The notes beneath the pieces were generated by a model. That model saw nothing but the letters and a program-made list of their open reading frames with translations, was not told the DNA's origin and made no database searches. Positions 25,807-34,675 of a DNA stretch of 64,000 bases are shown here, piece after piece. This stretch comes from Bradyrhizobium sp. U87765 SZCCT0048. Its GTDB lineage: Bacteria > Pseudomonadota > Alphaproteobacteria > Rhizobiales > Xanthobacteraceae. Each line of letters starts with the position of its first letter. Within the stretch, counting starts at the first letter, position 1. The stretch spans positions 1,240,001 through 1,304,000 of the forward strand of contig NZ_JAFCMM010000001.1 of assembly GCF_018131225.1 (NCBI RefSeq), in the 5' to 3' direction. The translations under genes were made by a program, and so were the position numbers.

Positions 25807-26622
25807 TTATTTTGCGCGCCAGCGATCGACCACCGCACCGATGCGATCCTGTACCTTGGTCAGCGCGATACCGATGATCGCGAGCAGCAGCAGGATCGCG
25901 AACACCTGCCCGGTCTCCAGCACCTGGCCGGCGAGCTGCAGCTTGGCGCCGAGGCCGTAGCGTGCAGTCTGCATCTCCGCCGCCACCACCAGGATGATCG
26001 AGATGCCGAGCGCGAGCCGCAGCCCGCCGAAGATCGCCGGCACGGCCGCCGGCAACACCACCTTGCGCTGGATCTGCACCTTGCTGGCGCCGAGGTCGCG
26101 CGCCGCGAGGATCAGCCCCTCGTCGCACTGCTTCACGCCGATGATGGTGTTGATCAGGATCGGAAAAATGCAGCCGAGCGCCGACAGCGCGATCTGGAAG
26201 GCGTTGCCGGTGCCGAGCCAGATCACCAGCAGCGGCAGCAGCGCGATCTTCGGTACCGGATACAGCGCGGCGACGAAAATGTCCGCGATCGCATAAATCC
26301 GCCGCGACATGCCCATCAACAGGCCGAGCGTGATGCCGACGATCGCGGCGAGGAAGAAGCCGCCGAAGATCCGCACCAGGGTGATGAAGAGATCGTAGAG
26401 CAGTTGCTTGTGCGCAAACAGGTCGTACAGCGCGACGACCACCAGCGACGGCCGCGGCAGGAAGATTTCCGGGATATTGCCCAACCGAACGGCCAGTTCC
26501 CAGAACGCCAGGAAGCAGGCGATGGCGACGGGCCCGTACCACCATGTGTCGTCGCGCAGCCGCTCGTCGGCGACGGGCTTGGGGGCAGCGATGTCGGTGG
26601 CGAGATGATTGACGTCGGTCAT
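25807..26622 (-). CDS. ABC transporter permease, SsuC/TauC/NMT1-associated type
   Basis: A 271-residue inner-membrane permease with six hydrophobic segments and the EAA-type coupling loop LILAARDLGASKVQIQRKVVLPAAVPAIFGGLRLAL. This subfamily serves sulfonate, taurine, nitrate and pyrimidine-like substrates. It is 9 nt from the ATPase gene. Given the two amidohydrolases downstream, an N-heterocycle such as a pyrimidine or triazine is a reasonable guess. Confidence 0.92.
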   Translation of the reverse strand: MTDVNHLATDIAAPKPVADERLRDDTWWYGPVAIACFLAFWELAVRLGNIPEIFLPRPSLVVVALYDLFAHKQLLYDLFITLVRIFGGFFLAAIVGITLGLLMGMSRRIYAIADIFVAALYPVPKIALLPLLVIWLGTGNAFQIALSALGCIFPILINTIIGVKQCDEGLILAARDLGASKVQIQRKVVLPAAVPAIFGGLRLALGISIILVVAAEMQTARYGLGAKLQLAGQVLETGQVFAILLLLAIIGIALTKVQDRIGAVVDRWRAK

Positions 26623-26631
26623 GGCGCGTCC

Positions 26632-27432
26632 TCAGTTCATCATCGCCTTGCGCACTTCGTCGCGCAGCAGGCCATAGATCTCGGCGAACAGCTCGCCAAA
26701 GCGTTTGTCTTTCTGCACGTCGAGGTCACGCGGCCGCGGCAGGTCGACCGGCAGGCTGGCGGCGATGCGCCCCGGCCGCGCCGTCATCACCACCACATGA
26801 TCGCCGAGGAAGATCGCCTCCTCGATCGAATGGGTGATCAGCACCACGGTCTTGGCATGGCGTTCGACCAGCGCGGACAGCTGCTCCTGCAGATAGAGGC
26901 GGGTCTGTGCATCGAGCGCGCCGAACGGCTCGTCGAGAAACAGAATATCCGGCGACATCACCATGCCGCGAGCAAGGCCGACACGCTGCTTCATGCCGCC
27001 GGAAAGCTGGCCGGGATAGTGGTTCTCGAACCCCGCGAGCTCGACCGAACGGATCGCCTCCGCCGCGCGTTCGCGTCGCTCGGCGAGCGGCACGCCCTGA
27101 AGTTCGAGCCCGAAGGCGACGTTGTCGGCGACAGTGCGCCATGGCAGCAGGTTGAACGACTGCCACACTGTCGCCATCCGCGGCGCCTCACCGGGCGCGA
27201 GCGCGCCGGCGGCGTCGCGGTAGAGGAAGCGCACCTGTCCCTGTGCCGGCGCAACCAGCCCACGCATGATCAGCAGCAAGGTCGACTTGCCGCATCCCGA
27301 CGGACCGACGATCGACGTCACCTTTCCGGCGGGAAACAGGCCGGAGACGTCGGTCAGCGCCGTCGTCGGCTGCCGGTTGCGGCTGAGAAAGCGGTGGGAC
27401 ACACCTTCGATGGAAATGTATTCGAACGACAT
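26632..27432 (-). CDS. ABC transporter ATP-binding protein, SsuB/TauB type
   Basis: A 266-residue ATPase: Walker A GPSGCGKST, signature LSGGMKQRVGLARG, Walker B ILFLDEPFGALD and switch histidine in LITHSIEEA. Partner of the adjacent permease and binding protein. Start ATG at 27432; the gap to the binding-protein stop is 44 nt and lacks the strong hairpin seen in other operons here. Confidence 0.93.
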   Translation of the reverse strand: MSFEYISIEGVSHRFLSRNRQPTTALTDVSGLFPAGKVTSIVGPSGCGKSTLLLIMRGLVAPAQGQVRFLYRDAAGALAPGEAPRMATVWQSFNLLPWRTVADNVAFGLELQGVPLAERRERAAEAIRSVELAGFENHYPGQLSGGMKQRVGLARGMVMSPDILFLDEPFGALDAQTRLYLQEQLSALVERHAKTVVLITHSIEEAIFLGDHVVVMTARPGRIAASLPVDLPRPRDLDVQKDKRFGELFAEIYGLLRDEVRKAMMN

Positions 27433-27476
27433 CGGACGACACGCGCTCCTTCGGGAGGATGTGGACGTGAACGGGA

Positions 27477-28550
27477 TCAGATGAACGGGTTCTTGTCGTC
27501 GAGCCGCTGCTTGGCCTCGCGGATCGCACGGTCGTCAAAGATCTGATCTTCCGGCACCGACTTCGCCAGCAGGTCGGTGCGCTCGCGCCAGAACTTCTGC
27601 TGCGCCACGATCGAGGGCATGTTCGGCAGACCGTCGATCGCCATGAACGTCCAGCGCGGCCGCGTCTCATCGATGATCGGCACGGTGAGGCCCGTGGCGT
27701 CGGCGATGATCTTGAGGATTTCCGGATTGCCGGACTTCGCCGCCGCCATGAACTCGATGTTGCCCTGCATGATTGCCATCGAGAAGCGTACCGCCGCGGA
27801 GTGCTTCTCTCGCAGGAATTTCTCGCTGGCGACCGAGCACGCCAGCACGAAATCCGGAGCCAGTTCGTCGCTCCAGGTCGCGACCTTGCCGATGCCCTTG
27901 TTCTGCGCGGCGTAGGCGCCCGGCAGCGGCATGTTGAGGATGTCGATGCGGTTCTGCTGCATCAGCGGCAGGCTCGCCTGCGGCGTCAGGCCCCACTGCC
28001 AATCGAGGTCGCCTTCCTTCAGGCCGGCCTTGTCGAGCCCGACCGTGTGAAGATATTGCGCAACGCTGCCACGCGACGAGATGCCGATCTTGCGACCCTT
28101 GGCGAGACGATAACCGTCCGGACCGCGAAAACCTTTCTCCCACATTTCGTTCGAGACCATGATCGCATTGGAGCCCCAGCCCGGCGCTTCACGTCCGCGC
28201 TCGAAGAACAGGCGTAGTCCGGTGCCTTTCGCCATCAGGTTGAACAGGCCCGCACTCAGCGTCGCGCCGGTGATGTCGAGCTCGCCGGCGGCGAGCGCCG
28301 GCATCGACAGCGAGCCATCGACATGGCTCGTCGGCTCGATCTCGATGTTGAGCTTTTTGAAATAGCCCTTCGCCTGCGCGATGAAGTACGGCCCGCCGGA
28401 AATGTAAGGCGCGTATCCCATGCGAATGCGCGCCGGCTCCAGAAAGCCGGATTGCGCGAACACGTAAGGCGCATGAAGCGCAGCGCTCGCGGCAGTTGCC
28501 GCTCCGATGGTGAACTGGCGTCGTGTGATCCGTTGTCCGATCTTTTTCAT
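27477..28550 (-). CDS. ABC transporter substrate-binding protein, NMT1/SsuA type, Tat-like signal
   Basis: A 357-residue periplasmic receptor. The leader contains TRRQFTIGAATAASA, a twin-arginine motif followed by a hydrophobic stretch and cleavage near FAQ|S, so export by Tat is likely. The mature part has the NMT1/SsuA pattern (IRMGYAPYISGGPYFIAQAKGYFKKLNIEIE). The ATG at 28550 is supported by GGGAGGAG upstream; a longer frame would overlap the promoter. First gene of the transporter-amidohydrolase operon. Confidence 0.92.
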   Translation of the reverse strand: MKKIGQRITRRQFTIGAATAASAALHAPYVFAQSGFLEPARIRMGYAPYISGGPYFIAQAKGYFKKLNIEIEPTSHVDGSLSMPALAAGELDITGATLSAGLFNLMAKGTGLRLFFERGREAPGWGSNAIMVSNEMWEKGFRGPDGYRLAKGRKIGISSRGSVAQYLHTVGLDKAGLKEGDLDWQWGLTPQASLPLMQQNRIDILNMPLPGAYAAQNKGIGKVATWSDELAPDFVLACSVASEKFLREKHSAAVRFSMAIMQGNIEFMAAAKSGNPEILKIIADATGLTVPIIDETRPRWTFMAIDGLPNMPSIVAQQKFWRERTDLLAKSVPEDQIFDDRAIREAKQRLDDKNPFI

Positions 28551-28578
28551 GATCCGATCTTCTCCTCCCGAAAGTCGA

Positions 28579-28606
28579 AGAATAGCCGGCATGCAATCGA
28601 TTGCAA
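28579..28606 (-). promoter_or_regulatory. Promoter of the NMT1-type transporter operon with LacI-type operator
   Basis: TGCAATCGATTGCA at 28592-28605 is a perfect 14-bp palindrome with central CG, the form bound by LacI/GalR-family repressors. On the minus strand TTGCAA (28606-28601) and TATTCT (28584-28579), 16 bp apart, make a good promoter. The operator fills the -35 box and spacer. The start codon is about 22 nt past the expected transcript start. No LacI-family gene is in the window. Confidence 0.65.
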
Positions 28607-28722
28607 ATGAATTCCCGAAAAAGGCCGCCCGGCAGCCGCTGTCGCAGTGCTCGGGTCAGCCTTGATGATCGTTCGGCGGCGCCCTCCCTGGCCTTACGTT
28701 TTCCGCCGGCGTCGCCCTGTCG

Positions 28723-30054
28723 TCACTTCACCTGCGCGATCGCTGCACGCAGCGTTGCGACGATTTGTCCGATCTGCGCTTCCTCGATGATCAGCGGCGG
28801 CGACAGCGCGATGACATCGCCAGTCACACGCACCATGACGCCCTGGCGGTAGCATTCGGCGAACACCTCGCCGGCGCGCGCACCAACAGCGCCGTCGCGC
28901 GAGGCCAGCTCGATGCCGGCGATCAACCCGATGGCGCGGATGTCGATGACATGCGGACAGTCGCGCAGCGTGTGCATCGCGTCCGACCAGCCGGCGGCAA
29001 GCGAGGAACCACGGGTCAGCAACTTCTCGCGTTCGTAGATCCCAAGCGTCGCAAGGCCTGCCGCGCAGGCCGCGGGATGCCCCGAATAGGTGTAGCCGTG
29101 GAAGAATTCGATCTGGCTTTCGTCGCCGTGCATCAGCGCATCATAGATCGCCGAGCTTGTGAACACCGCGCCCATCGGGATCGCGCCATTGGTCAAACCC
29201 TTCGCCGTGGTGACGATATCCGGCGTCACGTCGAAGTAGTCGGTGGCGAACGGCGTGCCGAGGCGGCCGAAACCGGTGATCACCTCGTCGAAAATCAGCA
29301 GGATGCCGTGTTTGGTCGCGATCTCACGCAGCCGTTGCAGATAGCCCTTCGGTGGCAGCAGCGCGCCGGTGGAGCCGGCAATCGGCTCGACGATGACGGC
29401 GGCAATCGTCTCTGCGCCATGCAGCGCCACCAGCCGCTCGAGATCGTCGGCGAGTTCCGCGCCATGCTCCGGCAGGCCACGGGAGAAGGCGTTGCGCGAC
29501 AGGTCATGGGTGTGGCGCAGATGGTCCGTGCCCGGCAGCGACGGGAAGACTCGCCGGTTGTTGACGATGCCACCAACCGAGACGCCGCCGAACCCGACGC
29601 CGTGATAGCCGCGCTCGCGGCCGATCAGACGGGTGCGGCCGGCCTGGCCGATCGCGCGCTGATAGGCGAGCGCGATCTTGAGCGCGGTGTCGACCGATTC
29701 AGAGCCTGAGTTGGTGAAGAAGACCCGGTCGAGGGTGCCGCCACCCGGGGCCATCGCCGCAAGCTTCTCGGCGAACTCGAAGGCCAGCGGATGGCCCATG
29801 TTGAACGACGGCGCATAGTCGAGCGTCGACAACTGCCGCTCCACCGCCTCGGCGATCTCGCGCCGCCCGTGACCGGCGTTGACGCACCACAGTCCGGCCG
29901 AGCCATCGAGGATGCGGCGATCGTCGGCGGTCGTGTAGTACATCCCCTGCGCACTCGTTAGCAGCCGCGGCTCGCGCTTGAAACGACGGTTCGGCGTGAA
30001 CGGCATCCAGTAGTTGGACAGGTCGAGCGCGTTGGCCGTGGCTTGAATGGTCAT
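28723..30054 (-). CDS. Class III aminotransferase (omega-amino acid / beta-alanine:pyruvate type)
   Basis: A 443-residue PLP enzyme that moves an amino group from an omega-amino acid or amine to pyruvate. Landmarks: NYWMPFTPNRRFK at the N-terminus (typical of beta-alanine:pyruvate aminotransferase), SGSESVDTALK, FDEVITGFGRLG (PLP aspartate), and TTAKGLTNG with the Schiff-base lysine. The ATG at 30054 (MTIQATANAL) is chosen over a longer frame that crosses the regulatory gap. A divergent XRE-cupin gene probably controls it. In a pyrimidine-type pathway it could process beta-alanine. Confidence 0.9.
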   Translation of the reverse strand: MTIQATANALDLSNYWMPFTPNRRFKREPRLLTSAQGMYYTTADDRRILDGSAGLWCVNAGHGRREIAEAVERQLSTLDYAPSFNMGHPLAFEFAEKLAAMAPGGGTLDRVFFTNSGSESVDTALKIALAYQRAIGQAGRTRLIGRERGYHGVGFGGVSVGGIVNNRRVFPSLPGTDHLRHTHDLSRNAFSRGLPEHGAELADDLERLVALHGAETIAAVIVEPIAGSTGALLPPKGYLQRLREIATKHGILLIFDEVITGFGRLGTPFATDYFDVTPDIVTTAKGLTNGAIPMGAVFTSSAIYDALMHGDESQIEFFHGYTYSGHPAACAAGLATLGIYEREKLLTRGSSLAAGWSDAMHTLRDCPHVIDIRAIGLIAGIELASRDGAVGARAGEVFAECYRQGVMVRVTGDVIALSPPLIIEEAQIGQIVATLRAAIAQVK

Positions 30055-30167
30055 GGGGGACGTTTCCTTTCGTTGAAGGAAGGGAACCACGTGTGCGCGG
30101 GCGTTGAATAGTCCTTTTCTCATTTCTAATAACCCATTGAAATTGCTTGCATCAAAATTGCGTATTT

Positions 30168-30184
30168 GTTGTATTCTGAACAAC
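30168..30184. promoter_or_regulatory. Possible operator between the aminotransferase and XRE-cupin genes
   Basis: GTTGT at 30168-30172 and ACAAC at 30180-30184 form an inverted repeat with a 7-bp spacer in AT-rich DNA of the 175-bp divergent gap. It is the best symmetry there and might be bound by the XRE-cupin protein. Confidence 0.3.
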
Positions 30185-30229
30185 CCCAACACCCGCCGGC
30201 TCGGTCCGACGGTCCCCACGGACACCGCA

Positions 30230-30778
30230 ATGAGCGACGACATCGGCAACCGGCTGCGATACCTGCGAATTCGGCACAATCTCTCCCAGCGCGAGCTCGC
30301 CAAGCGCACAGGCGTGACCAACTCCACGATCTCGCTGATCGAGTCGAACCAGACCAACCCGTCGGTCGGCGCACTCAAGCGCATTCTCGACGGCATCCCG
30401 ATCGGCCTCGCGGAGTTCTTCTCGTTCGAGCCCGATCGCCCCAAGCAGGTGTTCTACCGGGCGGACGAACTCGTCGAGATCGGCAAGGGCCCGATCTCGT
30501 TCCGCCAGGTCGGCGAGAGCATGCTGGGACGCGCGCTGCAGATCCTCAAGGAGCGCTACGAGCCGGGAGCCGAGACCGGCAAGGTGCCGCTGGTGCACGA
30601 GGGCGAGGAAGGCGGCGTCATTCTCAGTGGACGGCTCGAAGTCACGGTCGACGACGAGCGCAAGATCCTCGGCCCGGGCGACGCCTACTATTTCGAGAGC
30701 CGGCGGCCACACCGCTTTCGCTGCGTCGGTCCGGCGCCGTGCGAGGTGATCAGCGCCTGCACCCCGCCGACGTTCTGA
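30230..30778 (+). CDS. XRE family regulator with C-terminal cupin domain (PuuR-like)
   Basis: A 182-residue regulator: helix-turn-helix at about residues 8-60 (LRYLRIRHNLSQRELAKRTG, then NSTISLIESNQTNPSVGALKRIL) and a cupin ligand domain at about 100-175 ending HRFRC. The ATG at 30230 (MSDDIGN) fits the domain start; an upstream frame covers the promoter region. PuuR-like proteins usually regulate polyamine or amino-acid use, which agrees with the divergent omega-aminotransferase. Confidence 0.92.
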   Translation: MSDDIGNRLRYLRIRHNLSQRELAKRTGVTNSTISLIESNQTNPSVGALKRILDGIPIGLAEFFSFEPDRPKQVFYRADELVEIGKGPISFRQVGESMLGRALQILKERYEPGAETGKVPLVHEGEEGGVILSGRLEVTVDDERKILGPGDAYYFESRRPHRFRCVGPAPCEVISACTPPTF

Positions 30779-30789
30779 ATACAGGCGTG

Positions 30790-31182
30790 CTAGTTGGCGG
30801 GCGTGGCCGGCATGCGGAAGTTGGGGAACCGCGACAGCAGCGCAGCCTTCACGAACTTGAAGTGCTTGATGCTGTGGGAGAGTTCGTCGAGGCGGCGCTG
30901 GCCGTTGGCGATCTCCTGATCGAACAGGTTCTGATGGTGGGTATCCAGCGGCTCGCGGTGCAGGTACTCGTCACTGTCGTTGCCAAGCGTCACCGCGGCG
31001 CGCGCCAGCACATCGTCGATGCGGGTGTTGAGCCCCGACCACTCGGTTTCCGCGGCTCCGACCGCACCATCGATCGCCTGGACGATCGAGGCGATGCGGC
31101 CACCGTCGGTCTCCGCGTCTCGCCCTGCCGATCGAGCGCGAAAGGTCCCGCCGGAGCGCGCACGCGAAAACAGTTGGAACAT
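30790..31182 (-). CDS. Conserved-looking hypothetical protein
   Basis: A 130-residue protein of unknown function. The ATG at 31182 (MFQLFSRARS) is supported by GGGGG 6 nt upstream. The sequence is mostly helical and charged (DGAVGAAETEWSGLNTRIDDVLARAAV, then LFDQEIANGQRRLDELSHSIKHFKFVKAALL), with no signal peptide or membrane segment. It lies in a pocket between the convergent XRE-cupin gene and the end of the second Liv operon, so it is probably an independent unit. Confidence 0.65.
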   Translation of the reverse strand: MFQLFSRARSGGTFRARSAGRDAETDGGRIASIVQAIDGAVGAAETEWSGLNTRIDDVLARAAVTLGNDSDEYLHREPLDTHHQNLFDQEIANGQRRLDELSHSIKHFKFVKAALLSRFPNFRMPATPAN

Positions 31183-31304
31183 GATCGCCCCCTTGACCGC
31201 TGCCGAAATGCGGATCGTTGCAGGACGGGTATCATCGGCCAGCTCACGCAAGCTGTAAATCCGGGTTCGCCCCGATTTTCTCTACGCGGATACCACCCCG
31301 CCGC

Positions 31305-32786
31305 TCATAGATACCCCTCACCCGCCTCCTCGGCGAAGCGGCCGGGATCTCCCTCCCACACGATCCGTGCGTGTTCCAGCACATAAACCCGGTCGGCATG
31401 GGGCAGCGCGAAGGTCACATTCTGCTCACCGAGCAGCACGGTGATCGCGGTGGTCTGGCGCAGCCGGGTCAGCGCCTTGGACAGCTGTTCCAGTATCACG
31501 GGTGCAAGGCCGAGGGTCGGTTCGTCGAGGATCAGGATCTTGGGCTGCATCATCAGCGCGCGGCCGATCGCCAGCATCTGCTGTTCGCCGCCGGACAGCG
31601 TCTGCGCCATCTGCCCCTGGCGCTCTTTCAGGATCGGGAACAACTCGAACAGCCAGGCGAGCTGGCGGCTACGAGCCGCGTCGTCGAGGTGCTGGCCGCC
31701 GAGATCGAGGTTCTCGCGTACCGTCATCTCGCCGAACAGCTCGCGCGTCTCCGGGCAATGGACGATGCCGCTGCGGGCAATCTTCGCCGGTGTCTGGCCG
31801 CGCAATGACGCGCCGTCGCGAACAATCTCGCCCTTGAAGGGCAGCAGACCGGAAATGGCGTTGAACAGCGTCGTCTTGCCGGCACCGTTCAAACCGACCA
31901 CGGAGACGAACTCGCCCTGATGGACGTGGATGGACACGTCCTGCAGCGCCTGCGCCTTGCCATAGGAGACGCTGAGGTTTTGCACCTGCAGCAGCGGCAC
32001 CTCGTCGGCAAAGCTGGTCTCGGGGCGGGCCGACGTCTCGATCGCGCCGCCGAGATAGACGCGCCGCACCGTGTCGTTGCGCATCACTTCGTCGGCGCGG
32101 CCGGTGACAATCTCCTCGCCGAGATACATCGCCAGCACCCGGTCGACCAGCGCGGCCACGCTCTTGACGTTGTGGTCGACCAGCAGCACCGCTCGCCCCT
32201 CGTCACGAAAGCTTCGGATCAGGTCGGAGAAGGTCGCGACTTCCGCCAGCGTCAGACCGGCGAAGGGCTCGTCGACCAGCACCACCTTGGGGTCGCGCGC
32301 GATCGCCTTGGCAAGCTCGAGCCGGCGCAAATCGGCAAACGGCAGGGTCGGCGGCCGGCGGTCGATCACCGCGCCGAGCCCGACCCGCTCGGCGATCCAT
32401 GTCGCCCGCGCGATCAGCGCATGGTCGGCGAACAGTTTGAACAGGCTGTCCGGCAGCAGCGCGACCATGATGTTTTCGAGCACGGTCTGGCGGTTGAGCG
32501 GCCGCGAGTGCTGGAACACCATGCCGAAACCACGCCGGGCAATCTGATGGGCAGGTTGCCCGGCGATGTTGTCGCCCTCGAACCGCACCGTGCCGGCGGT
32601 CGGCCGCTCGATGCCCATGATCGACTTCATCGCGGTCGACTTGCCCGAACCGTTGGGGCCGATCAGGCCGAGGATCTCGCCGCCATGAAGATCGAGACTG
32701 AGGTTCTTGACTGCCGTGAGGCCGCCAAAACGCTTGACCAGTCCCCGTACCTCGAGGACCGGCGCCGATTGCACCGCTGCACTCAC
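31305..32786 (-). CDS. Fused LivG-LivF ATPase: two Liv-type nucleotide-binding domains in one protein
   Basis: A 493-residue protein with two complete ABC ATPase domains. Domain 1 (about 10-245) resembles LivG: Walker A GPNGSGKST, degenerate signature LPFADLRRLELAKA, Walker B VVLVDEPFAG. Domain 2 (about 260-493) resembles LivF: GLNGAGKTT, LSGGEQQMLAIGRAL, ILILDEPTLGL. The GTG at 32786 is the start, with GGGGAG 7 nt before it and a GTGA overlap with the livM stop. An upstream frame through livM is rejected. Fusion fixes the G:F ratio at 1:1. Confidence 0.9.
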   Translation of the reverse strand: MSAAVQSAPVLEVRGLVKRFGGLTAVKNLSLDLHGGEILGLIGPNGSGKSTAMKSIMGIERPTAGTVRFEGDNIAGQPAHQIARRGFGMVFQHSRPLNRQTVLENIMVALLPDSLFKLFADHALIARATWIAERVGLGAVIDRRPPTLPFADLRRLELAKAIARDPKVVLVDEPFAGLTLAEVATFSDLIRSFRDEGRAVLLVDHNVKSVAALVDRVLAMYLGEEIVTGRADEVMRNDTVRRVYLGGAIETSARPETSFADEVPLLQVQNLSVSYGKAQALQDVSIHVHQGEFVSVVGLNGAGKTTLFNAISGLLPFKGEIVRDGASLRGQTPAKIARSGIVHCPETRELFGEMTVRENLDLGGQHLDDAARSRQLAWLFELFPILKERQGQMAQTLSGGEQQMLAIGRALMMQPKILILDEPTLGLAPVILEQLSKALTRLRQTTAITVLLGEQNVTFALPHADRVYVLEHARIVWEGDPGRFAEEAGEGYL

Positions 32787-33709
32787 GAGCGCGCTCCCCG
32801 TGACAAAGCATAGCCGAGGAAGCCGTTCGGGATGAACAGGATCGCGAGCAATGCGACCGTCGAGACGATGAAGGTGGCGAGCTCGCCAGTCGGCCGCAGG
32901 AACTCGCCCGCGACGATCAGGAAGATGGCGCCGAGCGCGGCCCCCAGCACCGTGCGCCGCCCGCCGAGCACGGCCGCAACGATGACCTGCACGCCAACAG
33001 CGACATCGACCACGGTGCCGACCGAGGCGGTGCCGAAGTAGAACACCAGCAGCGCACCCGACAGGCCGGAGAAGAACGCGCTGACGATGAAGGCGGCCAG
33101 CTTGTGCTTGACGATGTTGAAGCCAAGCGCCCCGGCCTGCACCGGATCCTGGCCGCTCGCCTGCAGGATCAGTCCGACCGGCGAGCGCGACAGACCGTAG
33201 AGAATGGCCGCGCTGATCGCCATGAAGCCGAGCGCGATCCAGTAGTTGATGTCGGCGCTGATGGTGATCACATCGGGAATGGTGAGGCCGATCTCGCCGC
33301 CGGTGAGGTCGGCGAACACGACGATGAAGTTCTGCAGCATCAGCACCGCCACGAGCGTGGTGAGGCCGAAATACGGGCCGCGGACCCGCAGCGCCGGCAG
33401 CGCAAGGACCAGCCCCGCCACCACCGACGCCAGCGCACCGAGGACGATGCAGAGATAGACCGACAGGCCATACTGGTTGTTGACGATGCCGGCCGTATAG
33501 GCGCCGACCCCGATGAGGAAGGTCGGCCCGAAATTGACCTCGCCGGCGAAGCCGAACAGCAGGTCCCACGCCATCGCGAACACGCCAAAGTAGTAGGCCA
33601 CCGTGAGCAGGCCGAGAATGTAGCCGGACACGTAGAGCGGCAGCGTCGCGGCGAGGATCACCACGACAAGGCCGATCCACAGCGGTCGCGAACGAAGAAT
33701 GTCTCCCAT
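32783..33709 (-). CDS. livM: Liv-type ABC transporter permease LivM (second system)
   Basis: A 308-residue permease with the LivM core (AMAWDLLFGFAGEVNFGPTFLIGVGAY; GALGFNIVKHKLAAFIVSAFFSGLSGALL). The ATG at 33709 (MGDILRSR) is 2 nt past the livH stop; longer frames overlap livH. Works with LivH and the fused ATPase. Shorter than the LivM of the first operon, lacking its C-terminal membrane extension. Confidence 0.92.
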   Translation of the reverse strand: MGDILRSRPLWIGLVVVILAATLPLYVSGYILGLLTVAYYFGVFAMAWDLLFGFAGEVNFGPTFLIGVGAYTAGIVNNQYGLSVYLCIVLGALASVVAGLVLALPALRVRGPYFGLTTLVAVLMLQNFIVVFADLTGGEIGLTIPDVITISADINYWIALGFMAISAAILYGLSRSPVGLILQASGQDPVQAGALGFNIVKHKLAAFIVSAFFSGLSGALLVFYFGTASVGTVVDVAVGVQVIVAAVLGGRRTVLGAALGAIFLIVAGEFLRPTGELATFIVSTVALLAILFIPNGFLGYALSRGARS

Positions 33710-33711
33710 GC

Positions 33712-34587
33712 TCAGCGCCTCCCGAGCAGGCCTTGCGGCCGAATGTACATGACCGCGACCAGCAGCAGCAGCGCGGGAATGGTGCGATAGGCCGGTGAGA
33801 TCACGTACGCCGTGATGGTTTCGAGATAGCCGACAACCAGCGCGGCGATCAGCGAACCCGACACGCTGCCTAGGCCGCCAAGCACGACGATGGAGAACGC
33901 GCTCGCCGTCAGCGGCCCGACGCTGTAGGAGCTGACGCCGAGAAACATGCCGAGCAGTACCCCGGCGATCCCAGCGAGAACGCCATAGATGCTCCACACC
34001 ACGATGTAGACGTTGGTCAGCTCGAAGCCGAGTAGCGTGACACCACGCGGGTTCATCGATGCCGCGAGCACCACCTTGCCGGTGCGGGTGCGATTGACCA
34101 GCAGCCACAGCAGCGCGATCACGAGGCAACAAACCAGCGCAGTGAAGATCTCGTTGCGCGGGGTGCGGACGCCGGCGATGCTGACCACGCCCTCGACAAT
34201 CGGCAGAACCGTCTTGGCGTTGTTGGTGAAGAAGTAGGCGATCAGCTCCTGGATCATGATGCCCCAGAGCAGCGTGCCTGTGAGCACGAAAATCTCCTTC
34301 TCCTCGTTCGGAATCTTGCGGGAGCGCTGGATCGGTTGCACCACCGCGAAGTAGGTGATCAGCGCGGCGACCAGCGCGACACCGACGCCCATCAGTGCGC
34401 CGCTGTAGGTGTCGAGATGGAGCACGCTCGCCGCGGCCCAGGCCGCGACCGCGGCCAGCACCATGATGGCGCCATGGGACAGGTTGAGCACACCGGAAAC
34501 GCCGAAGATGAGCGTGAAGCCCATCGCGCCAAGCGCATAGAGGGCGCTGACGGCAAAGCCGTCGATCAAGATCTGCAGGACAAGCAT
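33712..34587 (-). CDS. livH: Liv-type ABC transporter permease LivH (second system)
   Basis: A 291-residue permease with GFTLIFGVSGVLNLSHGAIMVLAA near the N-terminus and IVVLGGLGSVSGSLIAALVVGYLE near the C-terminus, the LivH landmarks. It follows the receptor gene and a GC hairpin. Nothing in the immediate operon shows which compound it carries. Confidence 0.92.
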   Translation of the reverse strand: MLVLQILIDGFAVSALYALGAMGFTLIFGVSGVLNLSHGAIMVLAAVAAWAAASVLHLDTYSGALMGVGVALVAALITYFAVVQPIQRSRKIPNEEKEIFVLTGTLLWGIMIQELIAYFFTNNAKTVLPIVEGVVSIAGVRTPRNEIFTALVCCLVIALLWLLVNRTRTGKVVLAASMNPRGVTLLGFELTNVYIVVWSIYGVLAGIAGVLLGMFLGVSSYSVGPLTASAFSIVVLGGLGSVSGSLIAALVVGYLETITAYVISPAYRTIPALLLLVAVMYIRPQGLLGRR

Positions 34588-34633
34588 CAGGTCACGCCGC
34601 GGCCGAGCCGGCCGTCACTGGAGGAAAACGGCA

Positions 34634-34663
34634 CGGCGCTCCCGAACATCTCCGGGAGCGCCG
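34634..34663 (-). promoter_or_regulatory. GC-rich intercistronic hairpin after the second Liv receptor gene
   Basis: An 11-bp perfect stem (34634-34644 with 34653-34663; core GGCGCTCCCG) with an 8-nt loop, 12 nt after the receptor stop. On the minus strand a TTTT follows several bases later, so partial termination is conceivable. Likely balances receptor against permease expression. Confidence 0.6.
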
Positions 34664-34675
34664 CTGTCGGCACCG

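Noticed and set aside
32787..33680. N-terminal extension of the fused Liv ATPase through livM
   Set aside because: The extra residues are an out-of-frame reading of livM; the GTG at 32786 has a good ribosome-binding site and a GTGA overlap.
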